Shown: piece by piece, positions 1 to 9,080 of the stretch
Layout of the letters: each line of letters opens with the position of its first letter
Position numbering within the stretch: position 1 is the stretch's first letter
DNA from: Methylobacterium bullatum
GTDB taxonomy: Bacteria; Pseudomonadota; Alphaproteobacteria; Rhizobiales; Beijerinckiaceae
Reading direction: 5' to 3'
DNA: 57,718 nt
Assembly (NCBI RefSeq): GCF_014845095.1
Contig: NZ_NKUG01000047.1
Coordinates: 1 to 57,718 of the forward strand
Made by a program: the position numbers and the translations under genes
The notes under the pieces: generated by a model
Database searches by the model: none
What the model was told of the DNA's origin: nothing
Seen by the model: the letters and a program-made list of their open reading frames with translations, nothing else

Positions 1-44
1 GTGGCGGCTCATCGGGAGGGGGCGGAGCCTCCGGGGATTGGTAG
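1..44 (+). CDS. C-terminal tail of an upstream TPM-domain protein (partial)
   Basis: Reading from base 3 gives GGSSGGGGASGDW followed by a TAG stop at 42-44. A glycine/serine-rich tail ending in tryptophan is typical of YgcG-type TPM-domain membrane proteins. The rest of the gene lies before the window. Its stop is one base before the ATG of the next gene, which encodes a second TPM-domain protein, so the two form a tight pair. The identification rests on the tail and the neighbour only. Confidence 0.6.
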   Translation, partial: GGSSGGGGASGDW

Positions 45-45
45 G

Positions 46-657
46 ATGCTGAGCGACACCGACAGGACGCGCATCGCCGACGCGATCGCCACGGCGGAAT
101 CGACCACGTCGGCGGAAATCGTCGTTCTCGTGGCCGCCCGCGCCGGCCTCTACCGGTCCGCCGCTTTGGTGCCGGCTTTGGCCCTCGGGCTCGCGGCGCC
201 CTGGCCGCTGATCCTGCTCACCCCGTGGAGCGCCGCCTCGATCGCCCTGGCGCAGGCCGCCATCGTCCTCGCGGCGCTCGCCGCGGCCGCCCATCCGCGA
301 GCCCGCCTTCTCCTCGTTCCACGCTCGATCCGACGGGCACGGGCGCACGAAGCGGCATCGCGGGAGTTCACCGCCCGCGGATTGGCCCGGACGCGCGGAC
401 GCACGGGCATCCTGATCTACCTCGCCGTCGCCGAGGGCCATGCGGAGATCGTCGCCGATTCGGGCATCGCCTCCCGGATTTCCCCGGCGGCGTGGTCGTC
501 GGCCATCGACGCGCTGCTGTCGTCCCTTCGACGGGGCGCGGCGGCCGACGGTCTCGTCTCCGCCGTGGAGGGGATCGGCGCGGTCCTCACCAAGCATTTG
601 CCGCGTCGGGCGGGGGATATCGACGAGTTGCCCAACCGTGTGATCGTCACGGACTGA
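46..657 (+). CDS. TPM-domain (YgcG/DUF477-like) membrane protein
   Basis: A 203-residue protein. An N-terminal segment (LSDTDRTRIADAIATAE...SAEIVVLV) is followed by two hydrophobic segments at about residues 40-90, and then by a second alpha/beta segment (GILIYLAVAEGHAEIVADSGI) typical of the TPM fold. The frame is also open upstream to base 1 (GTG), but ATG 46 is the better start because it follows the stop of the upstream TPM gene by one base. TPM proteins are membrane-anchored and poorly characterised; some have weak phosphatase activity. The short C-terminal TPM form paired with a longer glycine-tailed partner is a common arrangement in Rhizobiales. The specific role is unknown. Confidence 0.75.
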   Translation: MLSDTDRTRIADAIATAESTTSAEIVVLVAARAGLYRSAALVPALALGLAAPWPLILLTPWSAASIALAQAAIVLAALAAAAHPRARLLLVPRSIRRARAHEAASREFTARGLARTRGRTGILIYLAVAEGHAEIVADSGIASRISPAAWSSAIDALLSSLRRGAAADGLVSAVEGIGAVLTKHLPRRAGDIDELPNRVIVTD

Positions 658-763
658 CATCGTCCGCGCCTTTGTATTTTTCTCTCTGGCCCCGAAAGAA
701 TTTTTGAGCGAGAAGAAACCTGACGATCCGCCATCAAGGACGGGTCGCGGGAGCGAGACGTCG

Positions 764-2824
764 ATGGGTGCTATACAGAAGCACGGGCCGTGGGCCCTTG
801 TGGGTGCGTTGGGCGCGGCGGCCCTGGCGATCGTCGCCACCAGCCGCGGCGAATCGATCAACGCCCTGTGGATCGTCGTGGCCGCGGTCTGCGTCTATCT
901 CATCGCCTACCGCTATTACTCGCTCTACATCTCCGACAAGGTGATGCAGCTCGATCCGAGCCGCAAGACCCCGGCCCACCGTCACAACGACGGGCTCGAC
1001 TACGTCCCCACCAACAAGACCGTCCTGTTCGGCCACCATTTCGCGGCGATCGCGGGCGCGGGTCCCCTCGTCGGCCCGGTCCTGGCCGCGCAGATGGGCT
1101 ACCTGCCCGGCATGCTCTGGATCCTGGCGGGCGTCGTGCTCGCGGGCGCGGTGCAGGACTTCATGATCCTGTTCATCTCCATGCGCCGCGACGGGCGCTC
1201 CCTCGGTGAGCTGATCCGGGCCGAGCTCGGCGTGATCCCCGGCGTGATCGCGCTGTTCGGCACCTTCATGATCATGGTGATCCTGCTCGCAGTGCTGGCG
1301 ATGATCGTGGTCAAGGCGCTGGCCGAGAGCCCCTGGGGCACCTTCACGGTGGCGGCCACGATCCCGATCGCGATCCTGATGGGCCTCTACGCGCGCTTCA
1401 TCCGGCCGGGCAAGATCGGCGAAGTGTCGATCCTCGGCTTCATCCTGCTCATGGCCGCCATCATCGGCGGCGGCCAGATCAACGAACACCCGGTCTGGGG
1501 CCCGGCCTTCACCTTCACCGGCACACAGCTCACCTGGATGCTGATCGGCTACGGCTTCGTCGCCTCGATCCTGCCGGTCTGGCTCCTGCTCGCCCCGCGC
1601 GACTACCTCTCGACCTTCCTCAAGATCGGCACCATCATCGGCCTCGCTCTCGGCATCGTCGTGGTCGCACCGCATCTGCAGATGCCGGCCATGACGAAGT
1701 TCGTCGACGGCACCGGCCCGGTCTGGGCGGGCTCCCTCTTCCCGTTCCTGTTCATCACCATCGCCTGCGGTGCCGTCTCCGGCTTCCACGCGCTGATTTC
1801 GTCGGGAACGACCCCGAAACTCATCGACAACGAAGCCGACACCCGCTTCATCGGCTACGGCGGCATGCTCATGGAGAGCTTCGTCGCGATCATGGCGCTG
1901 GTCGCCGCGAGCGTGATCGATCCGGGCATCTACTTCACCATGAACTCCCCGGGCGCCCTGCTCGGCACCTCCGCCGAGACGGCGGCCGCCGCCGTGACCA
2001 ATCTCGGCTTCCCGATCTCCGCCGATGTGATCACCCAGACCGCCAAGGATGTCGGCGAGCACTCGATCATCTCGCGCACCGGCGGCGCCCCGACGCTCGC
2101 CGTCGGCATGGCCCACATCATCTCGTCCGCCATCGGCGGCAAGACGATGATGGCCTTCTGGTACCACTTCGCGATCCTGTTCGAGGCCCTGTTCATCCTC
2201 ACCGCCGTGGATGCCGGCACGCGGGCGGGACGCTTCATGCTGCAGGACCTGCTCGGCCTGATCTCGCCGACCTTCAAGGACACCTCGGCCTGGGCGCCCA
2301 GCATTCTGGCCACGGCCCTCTGCGTCTCGGCCTGGGGCTACTTCCTCTACCAGGGCGTCACCGACCCGCTCGGCGGCATCTACACCCTGTGGCCGCTGTT
2401 CGGCATCTCGAACCAGATGCTGGCGGCCGTGGCGCTGACGCTGGCCACCGTGGTGATCTTCAAGATGAAGCGCGAGCGCTACGCCTTCGTCACGGTCATC
2501 CCCACCGTCTGGCTGTTGATCTGCACGCTCACGGCGGGCTGGCAGAAGATCTTCTCGGCCGATCCCAAGATCGGCTTCCTGTCCCATGCGGACCGGTTCT
2601 CGGCGGCGATCGCCGAGGGCAAGGTGCTGGGTCCGGCCAAGAACATGGCCGACATGCACAAGATCGTCTTCAACGACCGGATCGACGCGGCGCTGGCCGT
2701 CATGTTCGTCGGCCTCGTGGTGGCCATCGCCGTCTTCGGCGTCCAGGCCTGCCTGAAGGCCTACAGGGCCGACCGCTGGACGGCGCTCGAGAGCGGCGGC
2801 CCGTCCCCCGTCCCGGCGGAGTAA
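764..2824 (+). CDS. cstA: Carbon starvation protein CstA (peptide/pyruvate transporter)
   Basis: A 686-residue polytopic inner-membrane protein with the CstA family hallmark segment (HRHNDGLDYVPTNKTVLFGHHFAAIAGAGP, about residues 70-100) and many hydrophobic helices over the rest. The E. coli homologues CstA and BtsT import peptides or pyruvate. The frame is open to a TTG at 704. ATG 764 is preferred because a GGGAG ribosome-binding sequence lies about 10 bases upstream and the length matches the family. It is followed after five bases by a YbdD/YjiX homologue, the usual partner of CstA/BtsT, so the two are probably cotranscribed. The substrate is not determined by the sequence. Confidence 0.93.
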   Translation: MGAIQKHGPWALVGALGAAALAIVATSRGESINALWIVVAAVCVYLIAYRYYSLYISDKVMQLDPSRKTPAHRHNDGLDYVPTNKTVLFGHHFAAIAGAGPLVGPVLAAQMGYLPGMLWILAGVVLAGAVQDFMILFISMRRDGRSLGELIRAELGVIPGVIALFGTFMIMVILLAVLAMIVVKALAESPWGTFTVAATIPIAILMGLYARFIRPGKIGEVSILGFILLMAAIIGGGQINEHPVWGPAFTFTGTQLTWMLIGYGFVASILPVWLLLAPRDYLSTFLKIGTIIGLALGIVVVAPHLQMPAMTKFVDGTGPVWAGSLFPFLFITIACGAVSGFHALISSGTTPKLIDNEADTRFIGYGGMLMESFVAIMALVAASVIDPGIYFTMNSPGALLGTSAETAAAAVTNLGFPISADVITQTAKDVGEHSIISRTGGAPTLAVGMAHIISSAIGGKTMMAFWYHFAILFEALFILTAVDAGTRAGRFMLQDLLGLISPTFKDTSAWAPSILATALCVSAWGYFLYQGVTDPLGGIYTLWPLFGISNQMLAAVALTLATVVIFKMKRERYAFVTVIPTVWLLICTLTAGWQKIFSADPKIGFLSHADRFSAAIAEGKVLGPAKNMADMHKIVFNDRIDAALAVMFVGLVVAIAVFGVQACLKAYRADRWTALESGGPSPVPAE

Positions 2825-2829
2825 GAACC

Positions 2830-3054
2830 ATGGCGCTGTCGTCGACGGAATTGCGGGACCGGCTCAAGACCTTCTCGAAATGCGTCTGTGACGGCGCCCG
2901 CCTCATGGTGGGGCAGGGCGATTACGAAGCCTATGCCGCCCATATCCGCCGGACCCATTCCGACCAGGAGCCGATGACCGAGCGGGAATTCTACCGCAAC
3001 CGGGAGAATGCCCGGTTCGGTGTCGGTAACCGGAATGGTTTCCGCTGCTGCTGA
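2830..3054 (+). CDS. YbdD/YjiX family small protein
   Basis: A 74-residue soluble protein. The pattern CVCDGARLMVGQGDYEAYAAHIR followed by a DQEPMTEREFYRNRENARFG segment is characteristic of the YbdD/YjiX family (DUF466). The ATG lies five bases after the cstA stop, so translation is probably coupled. In E. coli, YbdD and YjiX are needed for pyruvate uptake by CstA and BtsT, which suggests the same accessory role here. The C-terminus ends in two cysteines (RCC). Confidence 0.88.
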   Translation: MALSSTELRDRLKTFSKCVCDGARLMVGQGDYEAYAAHIRRTHSDQEPMTEREFYRNRENARFGVGNRNGFRCC

Positions 3055-3303
3055 TCGGAGCGATCTCCTTCGATCATTCGACAGTCGGTGAGACAGATCT
3101 CCCCCTCCATCGCGATCACGCGATGAAAACGCTTTTAATACAGGTCTCCGGGCAGACATTCGAAGACCGGACGGGGGCTTTGTGACAATGGCGGCGGCCC
3201 CGTACTTCATCCGGGCAAGAGCAGGCCGATCTAAAGTCACGTCGGCGGGTAGCCTCGTCTGAGACGATAGGCTTATATGTCGCCTCCCGAGAGAGGAGGT
3301 ATC

Positions 3304-4596
3304 ATGTCGCAGCCGCCAATGACCGACACGCGATCCGGGATGGACCGCTCCGGCCCGATCACCTTCGACAGGACACTCAAGGGCCTCACCGGCATCGCCG
3401 TCCGTGGCTTCCTCCTGTCCCTCGTCACCTTCGGCATCTACCGGTTCTGGTACATCACCGAGTTGCGGCGCTACTTCTGGAACCGGACAATCGTCGACGG
3501 CAGCCCGGGCGAATATACCGGAACCGGCAAGGAGCTGTTCCTCGGCTTCCTCGTCGCCGTCGCCATCCTGATCCCCGTCTACGTGCTGATCTTCATCGCG
3601 ACGATCTCCGCGCCCTGGCTCGCGGCCTTCGGCAGCGTGCTGTCCTTCCTCGTCCTTTACGTCCTCGGCCAGTTCGCGATCTATCGCGGCCGGCGCTACC
3701 GTGCCTCGCGCACCCTGTGGCGCGGCATCCGCCTCGGGCAGGACGGATCGGCGATCACCTACGCGCTGATGGCTATCGGCTGGTCGCTGCTGACGCTTCT
3801 GACCCTCGGCCTCGCCTTCCCCTTCATGCGCGCGAGCCTGGAGCGGTACCGGATCAATCACACCCTGATCGGGTCGAGCCGGATGGAATCCACCGCGCGC
3901 GGGCGCTCGCTGCTGCTGCCCTGGCTGGCCTTCTACGTGGTGGTGCTCCTGCCCATCGCCGCCGCGCTGATCGCCTTCCTCGTGGCCGCCGATTTCACCA
4001 TCCCCGACGACCTGTTCATCCCCAAGGAGGGGGGCAAACCCGGCGAGACGGAGTTCAACAGCGATTACGAGGGCACCCCCATCGCAACGTTCGGGGAGCT
4101 CTTCCTCACGACGCTGGGGATTACCATTCCTCTCGGGCTGCTGCTTATCCCCTTCTACCGGGCGCGGGAGACACGGCTCTTCATGAACGCGGCCAGCCTC
4201 GGCCCCGTGCGCCTTTCGTCCACCCTGAAGGCCCGCCAGTTCTACTGGCCCTATCTCGTCTACCTTCTCTCCGTGATCGGCTTCGTGCTGATCCTCGGCC
4301 TCGTCATCGGCGGCGGCGGCCTGCTCCTCCAGGCGCAGGGCATGGAAAGCGGATTTCATTGGGCGCTCTTGTTCGGCATGGCATTCGGCTATCTCGGCGG
4401 CGCGCTGTTCTTCGCGGTCCTCTATGTCCGGGTCATCACGGCGCGGCTCTGGGCCGCGGTCGCCACCACGACGGTGGTCGAGAATGCCGGCGGCCTCGAT
4501 GCCGTGCTCGCGTCGAGCCGGCGCGTGGGCAGCGGCCTCAACGAGGGCCTCGCCGACGCGCTGGATGTCGGCGGCGCCCTCGAAGTGGGGTTCTAG
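3304..4596 (+). CDS. YjgN/DUF898 family multispanning membrane protein
   Basis: A 430-residue membrane protein with several long hydrophobic stretches separated by short polar loops carrying FWNRTIVDG and KELFLGFLVA-like DUF898 features; the N- and C-terminal halves show internal similarity. An ATG at 3277 is in frame, but ATG 3304 follows an AGGAGG sequence by four bases and is the likelier start. The next gene, an M48 protease, starts with GTG inside this gene's stop codon (TAGTG), so the two are translationally coupled. E. coli YjgN has no assigned function. The pairing with a membrane metalloprotease suggests envelope maintenance, which is inference. Confidence 0.8.
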   Translation: MSQPPMTDTRSGMDRSGPITFDRTLKGLTGIAVRGFLLSLVTFGIYRFWYITELRRYFWNRTIVDGSPGEYTGTGKELFLGFLVAVAILIPVYVLIFIATISAPWLAAFGSVLSFLVLYVLGQFAIYRGRRYRASRTLWRGIRLGQDGSAITYALMAIGWSLLTLLTLGLAFPFMRASLERYRINHTLIGSSRMESTARGRSLLLPWLAFYVVVLLPIAAALIAFLVAADFTIPDDLFIPKEGGKPGETEFNSDYEGTPIATFGELFLTTLGITIPLGLLLIPFYRARETRLFMNAASLGPVRLSSTLKARQFYWPYLVYLLSVIGFVLILGLVIGGGGLLLQAQGMESGFHWALLFGMAFGYLGGALFFAVLYVRVITARLWAAVATTTVVENAGGLDAVLASSRRVGSGLNEGLADALDVGGALEVGF

Positions 4597-5693
4597 TGCC
4601 GGCACAAGCGGTCCACGGCACGTACTACGATGGCTTGAGCGCCAGGGCCCATCCCGTGACCCTGGTCCTCGAGGACAGCCTGGAGATCACCGGGCGGGAC
4701 CTCCGCCTCGCCTGGACACTCGCCGACCTCGCGGCGGGCGACACGGCCGCCCCGCTCATGCGGGTCGGCCCGGCGGGACGTGCCGAGCGGGTCGATTTCA
4801 CCGACGAGACTCTGGCCGCCGCGCTGAAGGATCGCTGTCCGGACCTGTACCGAACCGACTCCTCCGCCTCGGGCGGTCGCCTGCGCCTCGTCCTGTGGTC
4901 GATCGCGGCCGGGATCTCGGTGATCGGTCTGGCGATCTACGGTGTCCCGGCCATTGCCGTGCGTCTGGCACCCGTCATCCCGGCGGCGATCGAAGCGCGG
5001 CTCGGCGGCGCGGTGGACGGGCAGATCGGCAAGATCCTGGGCGACCCGCCGGTCTGCGGCGATGCCCCGGCGCGGGCCGTCCTCGACCGGCTGATCGAGC
5101 GGATGACGGCGAATGGCGGCCTGCCGGTCGATCCGGCGATCAGCGTCCGCCGGCACGCCATCGCCAATGCCCTGACCTTGCCCGGTGGGCGGGTCGTCGT
5201 CCTGTCGGACCTCATCGATCAGTCCCGGACGCCCGACGAATTCGCCGGCGTGCTGGCCCACGAATTCGGCCATGTCGCCGCGCACGATCCCATGCGCGCT
5301 CTGCTGGCGGCGAGCGGAAGCTCGTTCCTCCTCAGTCTCGTGCTGGGCGACCTGACCGGCTCCACGATCGTCGTCGCGGTGGGACAGGCCGCCATCTCGG
5401 CCGGCTATTCGCGTGAGGCCGAGAACGCGGCGGATTCCTATTCGGTGGAGGTCATGCGCCGGTCGGGCGGGGATGCGACGGCGCTGGCGACGATCCTCGA
5501 ACGCATCGCCAAGGACGACGAGAAGCCCGAGTTCGCGGGCCTGCTCCGCAGCCATCCCTTCACGGTGGAACGCGCCAACCGCATCCGCGCGATGGCGGGC
5601 TCGGAGACGGTGGGCCGCCGCATTCTCGATGAGACGGACTGGACGACGCTCAAGGGCATCTGCCGCAACGTGCCGGCCAAACCCGCGAAATAG
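4596..5693 (+). CDS. M48 family zinc metalloprotease, membrane anchored
   Basis: A 365-residue protein. The first 85 residues form a soluble domain. A hydrophobic segment at about residues 93-120 is a probable membrane anchor. The protease domain carries HEFGH at 222-226 (zinc ligands and catalytic Glu) and a downstream glutamate in SREAENAADSYSVEVM, matching the third-ligand helix of M48 peptidases. The GTG start overlaps the stop of the upstream DUF898 gene by one base. M48 peptidases such as HtpX, BepA and LoiP act in envelope protein quality control. The exact subgroup is not assigned. Confidence 0.85.
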   Translation: MPAQAVHGTYYDGLSARAHPVTLVLEDSLEITGRDLRLAWTLADLAAGDTAAPLMRVGPAGRAERVDFTDETLAAALKDRCPDLYRTDSSASGGRLRLVLWSIAAGISVIGLAIYGVPAIAVRLAPVIPAAIEARLGGAVDGQIGKILGDPPVCGDAPARAVLDRLIERMTANGGLPVDPAISVRRHAIANALTLPGGRVVVLSDLIDQSRTPDEFAGVLAHEFGHVAAHDPMRALLAASGSSFLLSLVLGDLTGSTIVVAVGQAAISAGYSREAENAADSYSVEVMRRSGGDATALATILERIAKDDEKPEFAGLLRSHPFTVERANRIRAMAGSETVGRRILDETDWTTLKGICRNVPAKPAK

Positions 5694-5852
5694 GCGCGGT
5701 CCTGGGCGGAGCGTCTCCGCGTACCGGTTACATCCGGAAACAAATATCCCGGCCCGGTCCGCCGCTTGCGTCGCGGCGTCACGGCTACAGATCACCTCGT
5801 CGCATGCGACGAACGTGGTACACCAGCCCGAACAGGTTTGCGCGGATACCGT

Positions 5853-8800
5853 ATGGGCCTCGTCCAGTATGCTCTGAAGTTTCGCATCACGATCTACGTG
5901 CTGGCCGTGCTGATGATGCTCGGGGGAGCGGCCTCGGTGATCGTGGCGCCCAAGGACGTGCTGCCCACCGTGGACATCCCGGTGGTCGTGGTGGTGTGGA
6001 CCTATACCGGCCTTTCGACCTCCGAAATGGAGCGTCGCATCACGACCTATGCGGAGTTCTCGCTCTCGAACAACGTCAACAACATCGCCCGGATGGAATC
6101 GACGACGCTGCAGGGCACGGCGATTCAGAAGGTCTATTTCGACCAGTCGGTGAGCATCGATCTCGCCATCGCCCAGACCGTCTCGGCGATGAACTCGATC
6201 CGCTCGACCATGCCGCCGGGCGTGCAGCCGCCCATCGTCCTGCGGTTCTCGGCTTCCTCCGTCCCGGTGATCCAGCTCTCGCTCTCCTCCACCAGCGAGA
6301 GCCTGACCAAGGTCTACGATTACGCGCAGTACCGCATCCGCCAGCGCCTGACCCAGGTGCCGGGCTCCACGCTGCCCTCGCCCTTCGGCGGCACGCCGCG
6401 CCAGATCATGGTCGATCTCGACCTCCAGGCCCTGCGCGCACTGGGCCTGACGGCGCTGGACGTCACCAACGCCATGACGGCGCAGAACCTCACCGTGCCC
6501 TCGGGCCTCGCCAAGATCGGCGAGCAGCAATACCCGATCCAGCTCAACGCCACGCCGGACGCCATCGAGGCGCTCAATCAGGTGCCGATCCGGGTGGTCG
6601 GCGGACAGCCGGTGCTGGTGCGCGACGTGGCCAATGTCCGCGACGGCGGCCCGCCGCAGGTGAACATCGTGCGGGCCGACGGCCTGAACTCTGTGCTGAT
6701 GCGCATCTTCAAGAACGGCACCGCCTCGACCCTCGACGTCGTCAACAACGTGAAGAAGGCCCTGCCGGACATCCGCGCCGCCGCCCCCGAGGGCATGGCG
6801 CTACGCGAATTGTTCGATCAGTCGGTCTTCGTCTCCGCCGCCATCGAGGGCGTGATCCACGAGGCGGTCATCGCCGCCGCGCTCACCGGCCTGACCATCC
6901 TGCTGTTCCTCGGCTCCTGGCGCTCCACCATCGTGGTGCTCGTCTCGATCCCGCTGTCGATCCTGACCTCGCTCGCGATCCTCACGGCGCTGGGCGAGAC
7001 CATCAACGTCATGACGCTGGGCGGACTCGCCTTGGCGGTGGGCATCCTCGTGGACGACGCCACGGTGGCCATCGAGAACACCTACCGGCTGTTCGAGGAG
7101 GGGGAGCCGTTCCGCAAATCCGTGGTGGAGGGCGCGGCCGGCATCGCCAAACCCGCGCTGATCTCGACACTCTCGATCTGTGCCGCCTTCGTCTCGGTCT
7201 TCGCCCTAACGGACACGCCGAAATACCTGTTCACGCCCCAGGCGCTCGCCGTCGTCTTCGCGATGCTGACCTCCTACGTCCTGTCCCGCACCCTGGTGCC
7301 GGTGCTGATCGACGTGCTCGTGGCACGGGAATACGAAGCGCATCACGGCAAGGGCGGGCAGGCTCCGCGAAGGGGCCGCGTCGCCCGTGCGCTGGGATGG
7401 CTGTTCGGGCCGCTCTTCCGCCTCGCGGGCTGGTTCCGGCGGGGATTCGAAGCCCGGTTCGCCCGCTTCCACCGTAGCTATCTCGGACTGCTCCATGTGG
7501 TCCTGCGCCGCCGCGTCGTCACGCTGGCCACCGTGGCGGTGATCTTCGCGGGCACGGCGGGCCTGTTCGGCTTCGTCGGCCAGGATTACTTCCCGCAGGT
7601 CGAATCGAGCCAGATGACGCTGCATCTGCGCACCCGGCCGGGCATGCGCATCGAGACGGCGGTGCAGACCTTCGCCGAAGTCCAGGCCGTCGTCCGCGAG
7701 GTCATCCCCGAGGGCGAGATCGACCAGGTTCTCGACAATCTCGGCCTGCCCGCGAACAACTACAATTTCGCCTTCTCGGACGGGTCGTTCGTCGCCAACA
7801 ACGACGGACAGATGCTCATCAACCTGAAAGAGGGCCACGGCTCGGTCGCCGGCTACACCAAGCGCCTGCGCGAGGTGCTGCGCGAGCGCTTCCCCGACCT
7901 GATCTTCTATTTCCAGCCATCCGACATCATCACGCAGATCCTCAATTTCGGAACGCTGGCGCAGATCGACATCCAGGTCTCGGGCCGCAACACCGCCAAG
8001 GACCTCGCCGCCGCGCAGAACATCGTCCGTCGCCTCAAGGAGACGCGCGGGGCGGTGGACGTCCATCTCCACCAGATCGTCGGCACGCCGCAATTCTTCG
8101 TCGATGTCGACCGGCGCCTCGCCTCCGAGCTCGGCCTCACCGAGCAGCAGATCGCGCAAGGGCTCAACGTCTCCCTGTCCGGCTCCTTCCAGGTGACGCC
8201 GAACTTCTGGACCGACCCGAAGACCGGCATCCCCTACCAACTCTGGGTGCAGACCCCGGAATACCGCAACGACAGCCTCACGGCGATCCAGAACACCCCG
8301 CTCCTCGTCAGCGGCAATTCCGATGCGCCGGGCGTGCTGACGCTGCTCTCCAGCGTCTCGACCATGCGCCGCGAGGGGTCGCAGACCGTGATCAACCACG
8401 TCAACACGCAGCCGACCTTCAACATCTACGCGGCGGTGCAGGATTCCGATCTCGGTTCGGTGGCCAAAGACATCCGCCGGATCGTCGAGGAAGAGCAGAA
8501 GGCCCTGCCGGCTCCGGACAAGATCACCGTGCGCGGGCAGATCGAGAACATGCAATCGGCCTTCTTCCGCATGGGAATCGGCCTCTCCATCGCCCTGGTG
8601 GCGGTCTATCTGCTCATGGCCGTGAACTTCCAGTCTTGGGGCGACCCACTCGTGGTGCTTGCGGCGCTCCCGCTCGCCTTCTGCGGGATCGTCGCGAGCC
8701 TGTTCATCACCGGCACGACCTTCTCGATCCCGTCGCTGTTCGGGGCGATCATGTCGGTGGGGATCGCGTCGGCCAATTCCATCCTCCTCGTCACCTTCGC

Positions 8801-9080
8801 CAAGGAGCACCGGGAGGCGACGGGATGCAGCGCGGCGGAAGCGGCGTTGCTGGCGGGTGAAACGAGACTGCGGCCGGTGCTGATGACGGCGGGCGCGATG
8901 TTCCTTGGCCTTATCCCCATGGCGCTGGGCACCGGGGAGGGCGGCGAGCAGAACGCGGCGCTGGCCCGCGCCGTGATGGGCGGCATCGCCATCGGCACGC
9001 CCTCGACCTTGCTCTTCGTGCCCTTCCTCTACACCCTCCTCAGGCGGGGCGAGGTCAAGCCGCTTCAGGATTACGCATGA
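5853..9080 (+). CDS. RND efflux pump inner-membrane permease
   Basis: A 1075-residue protein of the AcrB/MexB superfamily and of normal length. The N-terminal helix is followed by a large periplasmic loop with porter features (MNSIRSTMPPGVQPPIV). The TM4 proton-relay motif is present (GILVDDATVAIENTYRLFEEG), and the C-terminal helices end with RPVLMTAGAMFLGLIPMALG. The frame is open upstream to 5766, but ATG 5853 begins the conserved N-terminus (MGLVQYALKFRITIY). The adaptor gene overlaps the stop by four bases. No outer-membrane TolC-type gene lies nearby, so the pump probably borrows one. The substrate cannot be inferred. Confidence 0.93.
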   Translation: MGLVQYALKFRITIYVLAVLMMLGGAASVIVAPKDVLPTVDIPVVVVVWTYTGLSTSEMERRITTYAEFSLSNNVNNIARMESTTLQGTAIQKVYFDQSVSIDLAIAQTVSAMNSIRSTMPPGVQPPIVLRFSASSVPVIQLSLSSTSESLTKVYDYAQYRIRQRLTQVPGSTLPSPFGGTPRQIMVDLDLQALRALGLTALDVTNAMTAQNLTVPSGLAKIGEQQYPIQLNATPDAIEALNQVPIRVVGGQPVLVRDVANVRDGGPPQVNIVRADGLNSVLMRIFKNGTASTLDVVNNVKKALPDIRAAAPEGMALRELFDQSVFVSAAIEGVIHEAVIAAALTGLTILLFLGSWRSTIVVLVSIPLSILTSLAILTALGETINVMTLGGLALAVGILVDDATVAIENTYRLFEEGEPFRKSVVEGAAGIAKPALISTLSICAAFVSVFALTDTPKYLFTPQALAVVFAMLTSYVLSRTLVPVLIDVLVAREYEAHHGKGGQAPRRGRVARALGWLFGPLFRLAGWFRRGFEARFARFHRSYLGLLHVVLRRRVVTLATVAVIFAGTAGLFGFVGQDYFPQVESSQMTLHLRTRPGMRIETAVQTFAEVQAVVREVIPEGEIDQVLDNLGLPANNYNFAFSDGSFVANNDGQMLINLKEGHGSVAGYTKRLREVLRERFPDLIFYFQPSDIITQILNFGTLAQIDIQVSGRNTAKDLAAAQNIVRRLKETRGAVDVHLHQIVGTPQFFVDVDRRLASELGLTEQQIAQGLNVSLSGSFQVTPNFWTDPKTGIPYQLWVQTPEYRNDSLTAIQNTPLLVSGNSDAPGVLTLLSSVSTMRREGSQTVINHVNTQPTFNIYAAVQDSDLGSVAKDIRRIVEEEQKALPAPDKITVRGQIENMQSAFFRMGIGLSIALVAVYLLMAVNFQSWGDPLVVLAALPLAFCGIVASLFITGTTFSIPSLFGAIMSVGIASANSILLVTFAKEHREATGCSAAEAALLAGETRLRPVLMTAGAMFLGLIPMALGTGEGGEQNAALARAVMGGIAIGTPSTLLFVPFLYTLLRRGEVKPLQDYA

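Noticed and set aside
734..2659. A 641-codon open frame on the minus strand opposite cstA, and similar long antisense frames such as 2761-4605 and 7206-8810
   Set aside because: They are shadows of GC-rich coding sequence: the translations are low-complexity R/H/D/E/G strings with no family features, while the plus strand has clear proteins.
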